Assembly (NCBI GenBank): GCA_021837545.1
Contig: JAKBFR010000021.1
Location: 1-29,018, forward strand
DNA from: Bacillota bacterium
GTDB lineage: Bacteria; Bacillota_A; Clostridia; Clostridiales; Clostridiaceae
Direction: 5' to 3'
Length of the DNA stretch: 29,018 nt
A program made the translations under genes and the position numbers. This document shows, piece by piece, positions 17,205 to 23,485 of the stretch (the stretch's first letter is position 1; each line of letters begins with the position of its first letter). The notes under the pieces were generated by a model, which was not told the origin of the DNA, ran no database searches, and saw only the letters and a program-made list of their open reading frames with translations.

Positions 17205-17741
17205 ATGGCTAAGCATAAACATAGGGAACAAAATCCAATAATAAATGATAGCAATACTACTAATAATAGTAATACTAATAACAAAAATATCCCTTTTGGC
17301 ATAGATCCCATGCAATTAATGGGATTATTAGGTGGAAATTTTGATATGAGTAATATGGGAAATATGTTATCCTCAATGAATACCGATGGATTCAATTTTG
17401 GAAATCTAGGTTCATTAGCTCAAATGATGGGTTTAAATTTAGATAATAATTTTCCACAAGGAAATATGAATAGTACAAATAACGATATTAATAAAAATAT
17501 GTATTCAAATGTTAGTCGAAATATGAAATCAAATCCTAGTAACAATACGAGTTCGAAAAATACTGTAAGTTCAAATATTGATAAAAATAATAAAAAGAGT
17601 ACTAATAATAAAAATGTTAATGATAATGATGAAAATTTAGACTTTTTAATGGCATTAAGGAGTTATGCTCATCCTGATAGAATACAGTTTATAGATAAAA
17701 TTATAGAAGCATATAAAAGTGGAGAATTTATAGATATTTAA
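17205..17741 (+). CDS. Asn-rich protein of unknown function
   Basis: A 178-aa protein in three parts. The N-terminus is short, basic and Asn/Thr-rich. A Met/Gly/Leu-rich central part contains two similar units (DPMQLMGLLGGNFDMSNMG and NLGSLAQMMGLNLDNNF, about residues 34-84). A low-complexity Asn/Ser/Lys linker (about 85-143) leads to an ordered, conserved-looking C-terminal stretch FLMALRSYAHPDRIQFIDKI then EAYKSGEF. The C-terminal module looks like a folded interaction motif, but no family was recognised. The ATG follows GAGAGG. It follows the Cys-rich pair on the same strand. Confidence 0.75.
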   Translation: MAKHKHREQNPIINDSNTTNNSNTNNKNIPFGIDPMQLMGLLGGNFDMSNMGNMLSSMNTDGFNFGNLGSLAQMMGLNLDNNFPQGNMNSTNNDINKNMYSNVSRNMKSNPSNNTSSKNTVSSNIDKNNKKSTNNKNVNDNDENLDFLMALRSYAHPDRIQFIDKIIEAYKSGEFIDI

Positions 17742-17803
17742 AACAAGGAATATGAAAGAAAATAATAAGTCAAAAACGTAAAGGAGATTATATCTTAAGA
17801 CGA

Positions 17804-17834
17804 AATAAATTAGTACCCTGATTTATTGTTTTTT
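17804..17834 (+). terminator. Probable terminator after the Asn-rich gene
   Basis: AATAAAT-t-AG/CT-g-ATTTATT (17804-17827) with a TACC loop, followed by GTTTTTT. Confidence 0.6.
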
Positions 17835-17959
17835 GAATATATCAAACCTTTAAATTAATTTTAAAAGTATGTATACAAAAACAAAATATGTCAATAATAT
17901 TAATGTAATAGAGAAAATATTCTTTTACAATCTTAATGAATTATTAAGTGAAACTTGAT

Positions 17960-18101
17960 CCCCATCTGAATATTAGTTGAACTTATACCCACAATAGGTA
18001 CATTGTCCAGGAGCTTAGTACTACTTATCACCAATTTAAAAGGGTTGATTAGTAGCAGCTAGTTAGCGGATAGATGTTTACTTCATTAAGTAACCCCTCA
18101 T
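17960..18101 (+). mobile_element. Short structured element, copy B (IS200/IS605-like, non-autonomous)
   Basis: It starts directly after TTGAT (17955-17959), a pentamer used as target by several IS200/IS605 elements. It contains CTGAA-N10-ACTTATACCC (17966-17990), then ATTGTCCAGGA, and ends with a perfect TTACTT/AAGTAA hairpin and AACCCCTCAT. Middle and right parts align with copy C. About 142 nt, no ORF. A GC-rich hairpin follows 10 nt later. The rest of the gap 17742-18136 holds the terminator at 17804 and plain AT-rich DNA. Confidence 0.5.
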
Positions 18102-18110
18102 CCCCCTTTA

Positions 18111-18132
18111 GGCCGCATTATGCGGCCTTTAA
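18111..18132. terminator. GC-rich hairpin, probably bidirectional terminator
   Basis: GGCCGCAT-T-ATGCGGCC (18111-18127) flanked by TTTA and TTTAAA. Its position right after the stop of the minus-strand gene at 18137 and right after element B on the plus strand suggests it serves either or both. Confidence 0.7.
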
Positions 18133-18136
18133 AAAT

Positions 18137-19063
18137 TTATCTAATTTTTTGTATGTTATTAATTTTATAAGAAGAAGCATCTTTTTGTAAATCTATTAAT
18201 AATATTAATTCAGTTTTATCATTTTCCCCACCTTTAATGCTACTTTTTTCAAAAGATAATCTCCATCGTATTAATGAAGGATCTCCCAAATCAGTCCATT
18301 TATAATCATAAAAAAAAGCATTTTGAAAGGAATAAGAATAATTTTCTTTATCTAAATTCCAAAGTAAAGATAAATTATCTTTATCAATTGAAGAATTAAA
18401 AATATCGGGGATATCATCAAGTACATAAGGAAGTTGAACTATGTCTATAAATTGTGTCACAGAATCTAATGATGGAAGAGTTGAATTTTCTTTGCTAGTA
18501 TCTAAAGTTGCGTCATTAATAAGCATAAAACTATTTAATGAAGTAAGTCCTTCAGAAGAGGATATTGAATAACACTTAGGAGTCCTGGAATCTTTGCTGT
18601 CTAATATACCAAAAATATTATTATTATTAGAAAAAATTAAATCGAATTTTTTTTTATTCCAATGAAATACATAAGAAATACATTTGTTATTTTTTGAACC
18701 TTGAATTATAATTTCAGGTATACTGTCCCTAGAAATATCACTTAGAAGAACTTTTGGTTCCCAATGATTACTAGGGGTGAAAAGGAGTTTGTCATCAATT
18801 TGATTAGAAAGATAGAAATTATCATCAAAGCAATTTATAATAAAGTCAATTTTATTTTGAGAATTTAATATTTGTAGAGTGTCTTTTTTACCATCACCTG
18901 TTAAGTCAAATTGTGTATTCTCAGAAATGTTTATTGGAGATATAGTTTGAACATATTTAAATTTATTGGAAACAAAATAAAGGAGAGTTGCAATTAAAAA
19001 AAGTAAGAATACACTGAATAGCATATTTACTAAAAGTTTTTTCTTTATTATTAAGATTTTCAT
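18137..19063 (-). CDS. Membrane-anchored VCBS/FG-GAP-like protein
   Basis: A 308-aa protein. A basic N-terminus (KILIIKKKLL) and one membrane segment at about 12-31 suggest export with an uncleaved anchor. The outer part has calcium-loop-like motifs of VCBS/FG-GAP repeats: DLTGDGKKDTLQI at about 49-61 and DISRDSIPEIIIQG at about 108-121. No enzyme motif was seen. The ribosome binding site GAGGTGATAC is very strong. It reads towards element B and away from perR. Function is unknown; a surface or sporulation-related sensor is possible. Confidence 0.75.
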   Translation of the reverse strand: MKILIIKKKLLVNMLFSVFLLFLIATLLYFVSNKFKYVQTISPINISENTQFDLTGDGKKDTLQILNSQNKIDFIINCFDDNFYLSNQIDDKLLFTPSNHWEPKVLLSDISRDSIPEIIIQGSKNNKCISYVFHWNKKKFDLIFSNNNNIFGILDSKDSRTPKCYSISSSEGLTSLNSFMLINDATLDTSKENSTLPSLDSVTQFIDIVQLPYVLDDIPDIFNSSIDKDNLSLLWNLDKENYSYSFQNAFFYDYKWTDLGDPSLIRWRLSFEKSSIKGGENDKTELILLIDLQKDASSYKINNIQKIR

Positions 19064-19207
19064 TATGTATCACCTCAATAAATTATATGTTAATATTTAT
19101 GTTCATATTAATAATATAGAGGTGATAAAATAAAAAAACTATAACTTTAAATAAACATATATTTTTATAATATACATATATTTAAAATTATAGTTAAAAG
19201 ATAATTT

Positions 19208-19615
19208 TTATTGACAATCGGTGCAATAACCATAAAAATAAACTTTATTAGAGATAATTTTATAATCAGTATGTTTCTCTGCTAAAGAATTGAGATTGTC
19301 AAGAGATAAATCTTTGAAATCATTAACTTTACCACAACCTAGGCACTGTAAATGAGGATGTGAAGAAGAATTTCCATCATATCTAAAATTACCTTCACCA
19401 ACATTTATCTCCTGAATTAAACCAACATCAACTAATGTTTTTAGAGCTTTGTAAACCGTAGCTAAGCTCATAGTTGGATACTGAACATGAATATCTGTAT
19501 ATATAATATCAGCTGAAGGATGGGAAGTTGTATTTATTAGATAATTATATACTGCAAGTCTTTGAGGAGTTAATTTTAGCTTTTTTTCTTTAAAAATAGA
19601 AGCTATATAATCCAT
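19208..19615 (-). CDS. perR: PerR-type peroxide-sensing repressor (Fur family)
   Basis: A 135-aa Fur-family DNA-binding regulator. N-terminal winged helix (LTPQRLAVYNYL, then TVYKALKTLVDVGLI) is followed by a dimerisation domain with two CxxC zinc pairs (CLGC and the C-terminal CTDC). The PerR regulatory metal ligands are all in place with Bacillus PerR spacing: His in TSHPSAD (His37 equivalent), Asp85 in YDGN, His91 and His93 in HPHLQC, and Asp104 five residues after the second cysteine. Asp at position 104 favours PerR over Fur or Zur. Ribosome binding site GTGAGG. It is expected to repress oxidative-stress and iron genes; no clear Per box was seen in its own promoter region. Confidence 0.88.
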   Translation of the reverse strand: MDYIASIFKEKKLKLTPQRLAVYNYLINTTSHPSADIIYTDIHVQYPTMSLATVYKALKTLVDVGLIQEINVGEGNFRYDGNSSSHPHLQCLGCGKVNDFKDLSLDNLNSLAEKHTDYKIISNKVYFYGYCTDCQ

Positions 19616-19735
19616 TTTAAATACCTCACTTATAATAGTTTTATGTAGAGATTATAGCATAAATATAAATAAATAGTCAATGAATTAATTAATATTATTT
19701 AGAAATAATAATTATCAATTAAATTTATTAGAAAA

Positions 19736-19762
19736 TTTGAATAATCTGAATAATTTGAATAA
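19736..19762. repeat. Three 9-bp tandem repeats upstream of the paralogue pair
   Basis: TTTGAATAA, TCTGAATAA, TTTGAATAA in direct succession, ending 6 bp before the -35 at 19769. They could be an activator or repressor site array or simple slippage. They are absent in the second copy of the duplication. Confidence 0.5.
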
Positions 19763-19768
19763 AAAACA

Positions 19769-19834
19769 TTGAATAGTAAAGAAAAGTCTGTTAAAATATA
19801 AACAAAGGCAGTATGTTAATTAATTAACATACTG
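19769..19834 (+). promoter_or_regulatory. Promoter with perfect 26-bp palindrome, first paralogue
   Basis: TTGAAT (19769-19774), 17 bp, TAAAAT (19792-19797), then a perfect 26-bp palindrome at 19809-19834 with arm CAGTATGTTAATT. The palindrome begins 17 bp after the first base of the -10, so it sits at about +5 of the transcript: either an operator or a 5'-terminal RNA hairpin. The second paralogue has the same arrangement. Confidence 0.65.
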
Positions 19835-19886
19835 TACAGATTAGAGTATGTTGTGAATAGTTACAATTAAAAAAGAAATATTAAAT

Positions 19887-19923
19887 TTTATTCTAGGTTT
19901 CAAATTATATAACCTAGAATAAA
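19887..19923 (+). other. Second hairpin in the leader of the first paralogue
   Basis: A perfect 13-bp stem TTTATTCTAGGTT (19887-19899) with 19911-19923 and an 11-nt loop, ending 24 nt before the ribosome binding site AAGGAGG. It is not followed by T, so it is not a terminator for the plus strand. It is absent from the second copy. The rest of the gap 19616-19959 is AT-rich with no gene. Confidence 0.5.
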
Positions 19924-19959
19924 AATAGAAGTATATAAATAACAAGGAGGCGTATTTTT

Positions 19960-20277
19960 GTGGGCAAATATAAAGTTGGAGATGAACTGATAGTAGTCAA
20001 TGATCCAAATGAGGATATTACTAAACTAAAAGAATTAACCCAATTAACAGTTGATGGGGATTTTGCTCAAATAACTTGGGGAATAAAGATATTAGATGTT
20101 GAATACAATAAGCCAAATGTAACGTTAACTAATAAAAATGTTAAAGGTGAAAAAAATAAAGTTTTTTCCGAATGTAAAGATATAGAAAATTTTGATAAAG
20201 AAAAAGTTTTGGAAAAAGCACTACTCAGAGCGTTCCAAAATGAACTTATAAATATTTCTGTTTTTAAAAACCAATAA
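19960..20277 (+). CDS. Small soluble protein of unknown function, paralogue 1
   Basis: A 105-aa protein starting at GTG 19960 after AAGGAGGCG; the same leader-start arrangement is seen with ATG in the second copy, which supports this start. The sequence has a YKVGDELIVV opening (a small beta-barrel-like start), a central TQLTVDGDFAQITWGIKILDV-type segment and a helical C-terminus (FDKEKVLEKALLRAFQNELI). No cysteine pattern, signal peptide or membrane segment. No family was recognised. It is about 85% identical to the protein encoded at 20529, a recent tandem duplication including promoter and leader. Confidence 0.8.
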   Translation: MGKYKVGDELIVVNDPNEDITKLKELTQLTVDGDFAQITWGIKILDVEYNKPNVTLTNKNVKGEKNKVFSECKDIENFDKEKVLEKALLRAFQNELINISVFKNQ

Positions 20278-20368
20278 AGATGCTAAGTAATATAAAAACA
20301 TAATTTTTATATTACAAAATTGATATCAAATTATAAAGATTATTAATCTGATTCGTAATTAAAAGATA

Positions 20369-20434
20369 TTGTATTTTAATAAAAAATCTGTTAAAATGTA
20401 ATTAAAGTATGAATGTTAAATTATTAACATTCAT
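20369..20434 (+). promoter_or_regulatory. Promoter with palindrome, second paralogue
   Basis: TTGTAT (20369-20374), 17 bp, TAAAAT (20392-20397), then arms ATGAATGTTAA (20409-20419) and TTAACATTCAT (20424-20434) around ATTA. Every element is exactly 600 bp from its counterpart upstream of paralogue 1. The arms differ from the first copy but stay self-complementary. Confidence 0.65.
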
Positions 20435-20528
20435 TGGGGATTATATAAATATAGTAGTAATTTTATTACAGATTGTAAATAATATAATCGATGGTATAGA
20501 TATATAAATAATAAGGAGGCGTATTTTT

Positions 20529-20846
20529 ATGTGCAAATATAAAGTTGGAGATGAATTAATACTAATAAAGGATCCAAGCAAAGATAATACTAAATTAAAG
20601 GAATTAACAAAATTAACAGTTGATGGTGATTTTGCTCAAATATCATGGGGAATAAAGATATTAGAAGTAGAATATGATAAGCCAAATGTAACTTTGACGT
20701 ATAAAAATGCTAGAGGTGAAAAAAATAAAGTCTTTTCAGAATGTAAGGATATAGAAAATTTTGATAAAGAGAAGGTTTTGGAAAAAGCATTACTTAGAGC
20801 TTTCCAAAATGAGCTTATAAACATTTCTGTTTTTAAGAATAATTAG
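20529..20846 (+). CDS. Small soluble protein of unknown function, paralogue 2
   Basis: A 105-aa protein starting at ATG after the same AAGGAGGCGTATTTTT leader as paralogue 1. Differences are scattered and conservative (KY to MCKY at the N-terminus, NDPNED to KDPSKD, NKNVKG to YKNARG), so both copies are under coding constraint. Residue 2 is Cys here and Gly in copy 1. It has its own promoter and terminator, so the two copies are transcribed separately. Function unknown. Confidence 0.82.
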   Translation: MCKYKVGDELILIKDPSKDNTKLKELTKLTVDGDFAQISWGIKILEVEYDKPNVTLTYKNARGEKNKVFSECKDIENFDKEKVLEKALLRAFQNELINISVFKNN

Positions 20847-20857
20847 ATCATTTAAGG

Positions 20858-20897
20858 AAGAGCACTCTATAAAAATGGGGAGCTCTTTTATTTTTTT
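20858..20897 (+). terminator. Intrinsic terminator after paralogue 2
   Basis: AAGAGC-a-CTC pairs with GGG-a-GCTCTT (20858-20887) with one internal mismatch and a G-U pair, followed by TTATTTTTTT. Confidence 0.78.
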
Positions 20898-20925
20898 GAA
20901 AATATACAATTATTATTGTAAAATC

Positions 20926-20954
20926 TTTACTTTCCATATTATATGTAATATAAT
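20926..20954 (+). promoter_or_regulatory. Sigma-A promoter upstream of element C
   Basis: TTTACT (20926-20931), 17 bp, TATAAT (20949-20954). The predicted transcript start, near 20961, is almost at the edge of element C, so the plus-strand transcript would carry the complement of element C as its leader before reaching the small Cys gene at 21149. Confidence 0.65.
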
Positions 20955-20967
20955 GGAATTGTAAATT

Positions 20968-21087
20968 GTGAGGGTTATCTCATCGCTTGCATCCGTAATA
21001 ATCCTACTCTTTTTAGAGGCAGATAAAGGTTGCACGCCATGAATGGGGTACCCCTTGTGGGTATAAGTTTGTATAAGTTTCAGATAG
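20968..21087 (-). mobile_element. Short structured element, copy C (IS200/IS605-like, non-autonomous)
   Basis: Read on the minus strand: TTTAT (21092-21088) then CTATCTGAA-N10-ACTTATACCC-ACAA-GGGGTAC, a middle part that aligns with copy B (TTATC..CC..AAAA.G.GT..GATTA), and the right end AACCCTCAC (20968-20976). About 120 nt, no ORF. Its left and right ends match those of copy B, which argues for a discrete element rather than chance. A conserved RNA is the alternative. Confidence 0.5.
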
Positions 21088-21148
21088 ATAAAATTATATG
21101 TTATTATTAACAGAATTTTATTTGGAGCTAAGAGTCACTTCATGAATT

Positions 21149-21406
21149 ATGAGAGATAAGAAAAGGATGGCGGGGTTTATGAGTAGGTGTCCATTTTGGT
21201 CAACAGCAATAGAAACGGTTGAATGCTATAGGGAATGTCCTATATTAGTAGGTGAATCATCAGAAGGGCAAGATGGTGAAAAGTGCATTTTTCAGGAGTG
21301 CATAGAATCAAGTAGTTTGAAATTTAGAGATAGTATAAAGGAAGATTATAGTTTTCTGAATTTATCCATGTATGAAGATGAGAAAATTATAAATATTAAC
21401 TACTAA
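21149..21406 (+). CDS. Small conserved clostridial Cys protein, function unknown
   Basis: Up to 85 aa. It contains GFMSRCPFWST, VECYRECPIL, EKCIFQEC and a DYSFLNLSMY-type C-terminus; I recall small clostridial proteins with these motifs but cannot name a function. The six cysteines (CPFW, CYREC, CIFQEC) suggest a metal or Fe-S site. The start is uncertain: ATG 21149 has no close ribosome binding site, ATG 21167 directly abuts AAAAGG, and ATG 21179 lies 12 nt after it. The MxGFMSRCPFW pattern favours 21167. It is transcribed from the promoter at 20926 through the complement of element C. Confidence 0.75.
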   Translation: MRDKKRMAGFMSRCPFWSTAIETVECYRECPILVGESSEGQDGEKCIFQECIESSSLKFRDSIKEDYSFLNLSMYEDEKIININY

Positions 21407-21414
21407 ATACAAAT

Positions 21415-21460
21415 AAATAGAGATTAGAATATCTTATTTAAGATATTCTAATCTCTATTT
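21415..21460. terminator. Bidirectional terminator between converging genes
   Basis: A perfect inverted repeat of about 21 bp (21415-21435 with 21440-21460) containing AGAGATTAGAATATCTT, flanked by AAAT and ATTTATTTTG. It separates the plus-strand Cys gene from the converging minus-strand pncB gene. Confidence 0.88.
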
Positions 21461-21481
21461 ATTTTGGATTCTCATTTACAC

Positions 21482-22966
21482 TTAATCTTGTAATTCATAT
21501 GAAGATGTATATTTATGAAGTAAAGATTGTTTTAAAGCCCATAAGTTTTGAGACAAATCAACATAATAAGTATGAGGATTTTCAAATCTGAGTACTTCAG
21601 CCCAAAGTTTATCGGCTTCAATTTTTGAAAATTGTTTGATATCTAAAACACTAGGTGATTCATACATACATTTTCCACTTTTAAATATTTGTACTTGAAG
21701 GTCTTTAGTATAATAATTTTTAATTTTTTTTCTCTTCCAAGTATGAACAGGATCAAATAATACTAAAGGTTCAGCTTCATTAATATTTTCATCTCTTAAG
21801 GTAATTAAATCAGCCAATGCCTTATGGGAATTTTTATCAAAGATTCTTATTATTTTTTTAAAACCAGGATTAGTTATTTTTTCTTCATTTTCACTTATTT
21901 TTATTTTTGGAATTATTTCATTATTATTTTCTAATGCAACCAATTTATAAACACCACCGAAAACTGGTTCTGATTTTGCAGTTATAAGTCTTTCTCCAAC
22001 TCCAAAAGAGTCAATACTGGCACCTTGCTCTAAAACGTCTTTTATAATATGTTCATCAAGAGAGTTGGAAATAACTATTTTACAATCCTCATAGCCAGCT
22101 TTATCTAACATTTCTCTGCATCTGCCTGTTAGATATGTAATATCACCAGAATCTATTCTTATACCTTTAGGTCTTTTGCCAAGTGGTTTTAAAATTTCAT
22201 CAAATACTTTTATTGCATTTGGAATCCCTGACTTTACAACATTATAAGTATCAATTAGCAATACACAGTCATCTGGATAGATTTCAGCCCAAGCTTTAAA
22301 AGAATCATATTCAGTATCATATAATTGAACCCAGCTATGTGCCATGGTACCTACAGCAGGGATGTTAAACATTCTATCTGATATAGTACAAGCTGTTGAA
22401 CTGCAACCGCCAATGATAGCAGCTCTGGCACCGTAAATTGCACCATCATATCCTTGAGCGCGTCTTGAACCGAATTCCATTACAGGACGACCTTCAGCAG
22501 CTCTACAGATTCTATTGGCTTTTGTAGCAATTAAAGTTTGATGATTTATAGTTAAAAGAATCATTGTCTCAAGAAATTGTGCTTGAATTACAGGTCCACG
22601 AACTGTTACAAGTGGTTCGTTTGGGAATACTGGGTTTCCTTCAGGAACTGCCCAAACGTCACAACTAAATTTAAAGTTCTTTAGATATTCAAGAAATTCT
22701 TCAGAAAAAGTATTTTTATTTCTTAAATAAGTAATATCATTTTCTGTAAATTTTAGAGCTTTTAAGTATTCTATTAACTGCTCAACACCAGCCATTATAC
22801 AATAGCCGCCTTCATCAGGAATTCTTCTGAAAAACATGTCAAAATAAGCTATTTTGTCTTGAAGTCCTTTGTCAAAATAACCATTCCCCATAGTTAATTC
22901 ATAAAAATCAACTAGCATTGTTAAGTTTCTTTCATCTTTTACATTGAAACTAGATTTATTATTCAT
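21482..22966 (-). CDS. pncB: Nicotinate phosphoribosyltransferase
   Basis: Converts nicotinate and PRPP (with ATP hydrolysis) to nicotinate mononucleotide in the NAD salvage pathway. The 494-aa length fits the longer clostridial/Bacillus type. N-terminal DFYELTMGNGYF (about 20-31), MEFGSRRAQGYDGA (about 173-186), the phosphorylated histidine region GTMAHSWVQLY with His210, LLIDTYN, and IRIDSGD (substrate/PRPP-binding) are all present. The ribosome binding site AAAGGAGA precedes the ATG. It is transcribed divergently from the helicase gene and ends at the bidirectional terminator at 21415. Confidence 0.96.
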   Translation of the reverse strand: MNNKSSFNVKDERNLTMLVDFYELTMGNGYFDKGLQDKIAYFDMFFRRIPDEGGYCIMAGVEQLIEYLKALKFTENDITYLRNKNTFSEEFLEYLKNFKFSCDVWAVPEGNPVFPNEPLVTVRGPVIQAQFLETMILLTINHQTLIATKANRICRAAEGRPVMEFGSRRAQGYDGAIYGARAAIIGGCSSTACTISDRMFNIPAVGTMAHSWVQLYDTEYDSFKAWAEIYPDDCVLLIDTYNVVKSGIPNAIKVFDEILKPLGKRPKGIRIDSGDITYLTGRCREMLDKAGYEDCKIVISNSLDEHIIKDVLEQGASIDSFGVGERLITAKSEPVFGGVYKLVALENNNEIIPKIKISENEEKITNPGFKKIIRIFDKNSHKALADLITLRDENINEAEPLVLFDPVHTWKRKKIKNYYTKDLQVQIFKSGKCMYESPSVLDIKQFSKIEADKLWAEVLRFENPHTYYVDLSQNLWALKQSLLHKYTSSYELQD

Positions 22967-23485
22967 AATAATCTCCTTTGAATAAAATATATAAAATAAT
23001 TTCTCTTTAATAATAGATATATAATTTTATTATAAATAAAAACATATAAAACTATTGTACAACTATAATTCTTTGATTACAATATAGTTGATTATAACTT
23101 AAAGTTTGACATATATTAAAATTTTTAATATAGAAATCATAATATTCAAAATTTCAAGTTGAATTGAGAAATTATACACATAGGAAAAAAGCAAAAAGTG
23201 CAACCAAGAACTTAAAAAAATTAAAAAAATTTACAGTTCAGAATTTTATTTAGAAATAGTAATTATGGGTAGAATTTAAGGTGAATTTAGATAATTTAGA
23301 TATGAGTAAGAACTAAGGTATATTCAAGAAAATTAAAATTTAACATAATTAAAATGAAAATAAGCATATGAAAGAAAATAACAAGTTAAAGATGCTATGT
23401 ATATTTTGCATCACATAAAATACAATAACATGTTGGACTGTTATTTTTGAATGTTCCTAAGTGAAAAGAAAGAAGGATTTAAATC
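22967..23485. other. Divergent intergenic region pncB / helicase
   Basis: 519 bp of very AT-rich DNA. The inverted repeat CAACTATA...TATAGTTG (23060-23067 with 23083-23090) lies about 95 bp upstream of pncB and could be an operator. A hairpin AATAACA/TGTTATT followed by TTTG (23424-23447) lies just before the helicase gene. A 16-codon frame at 23368-23418 starts MKENNK (see findings). No clear promoter or larger gene was seen. Confidence 0.4.

Noticed and set aside
19616..19730. Per/Fur box in the perR upstream region (TTATAATAG..., AATAATAATTATC)
   Set aside because: Matches to the TTATAATNATTATAA consensus are partial and expected by chance in such AT-rich DNA.
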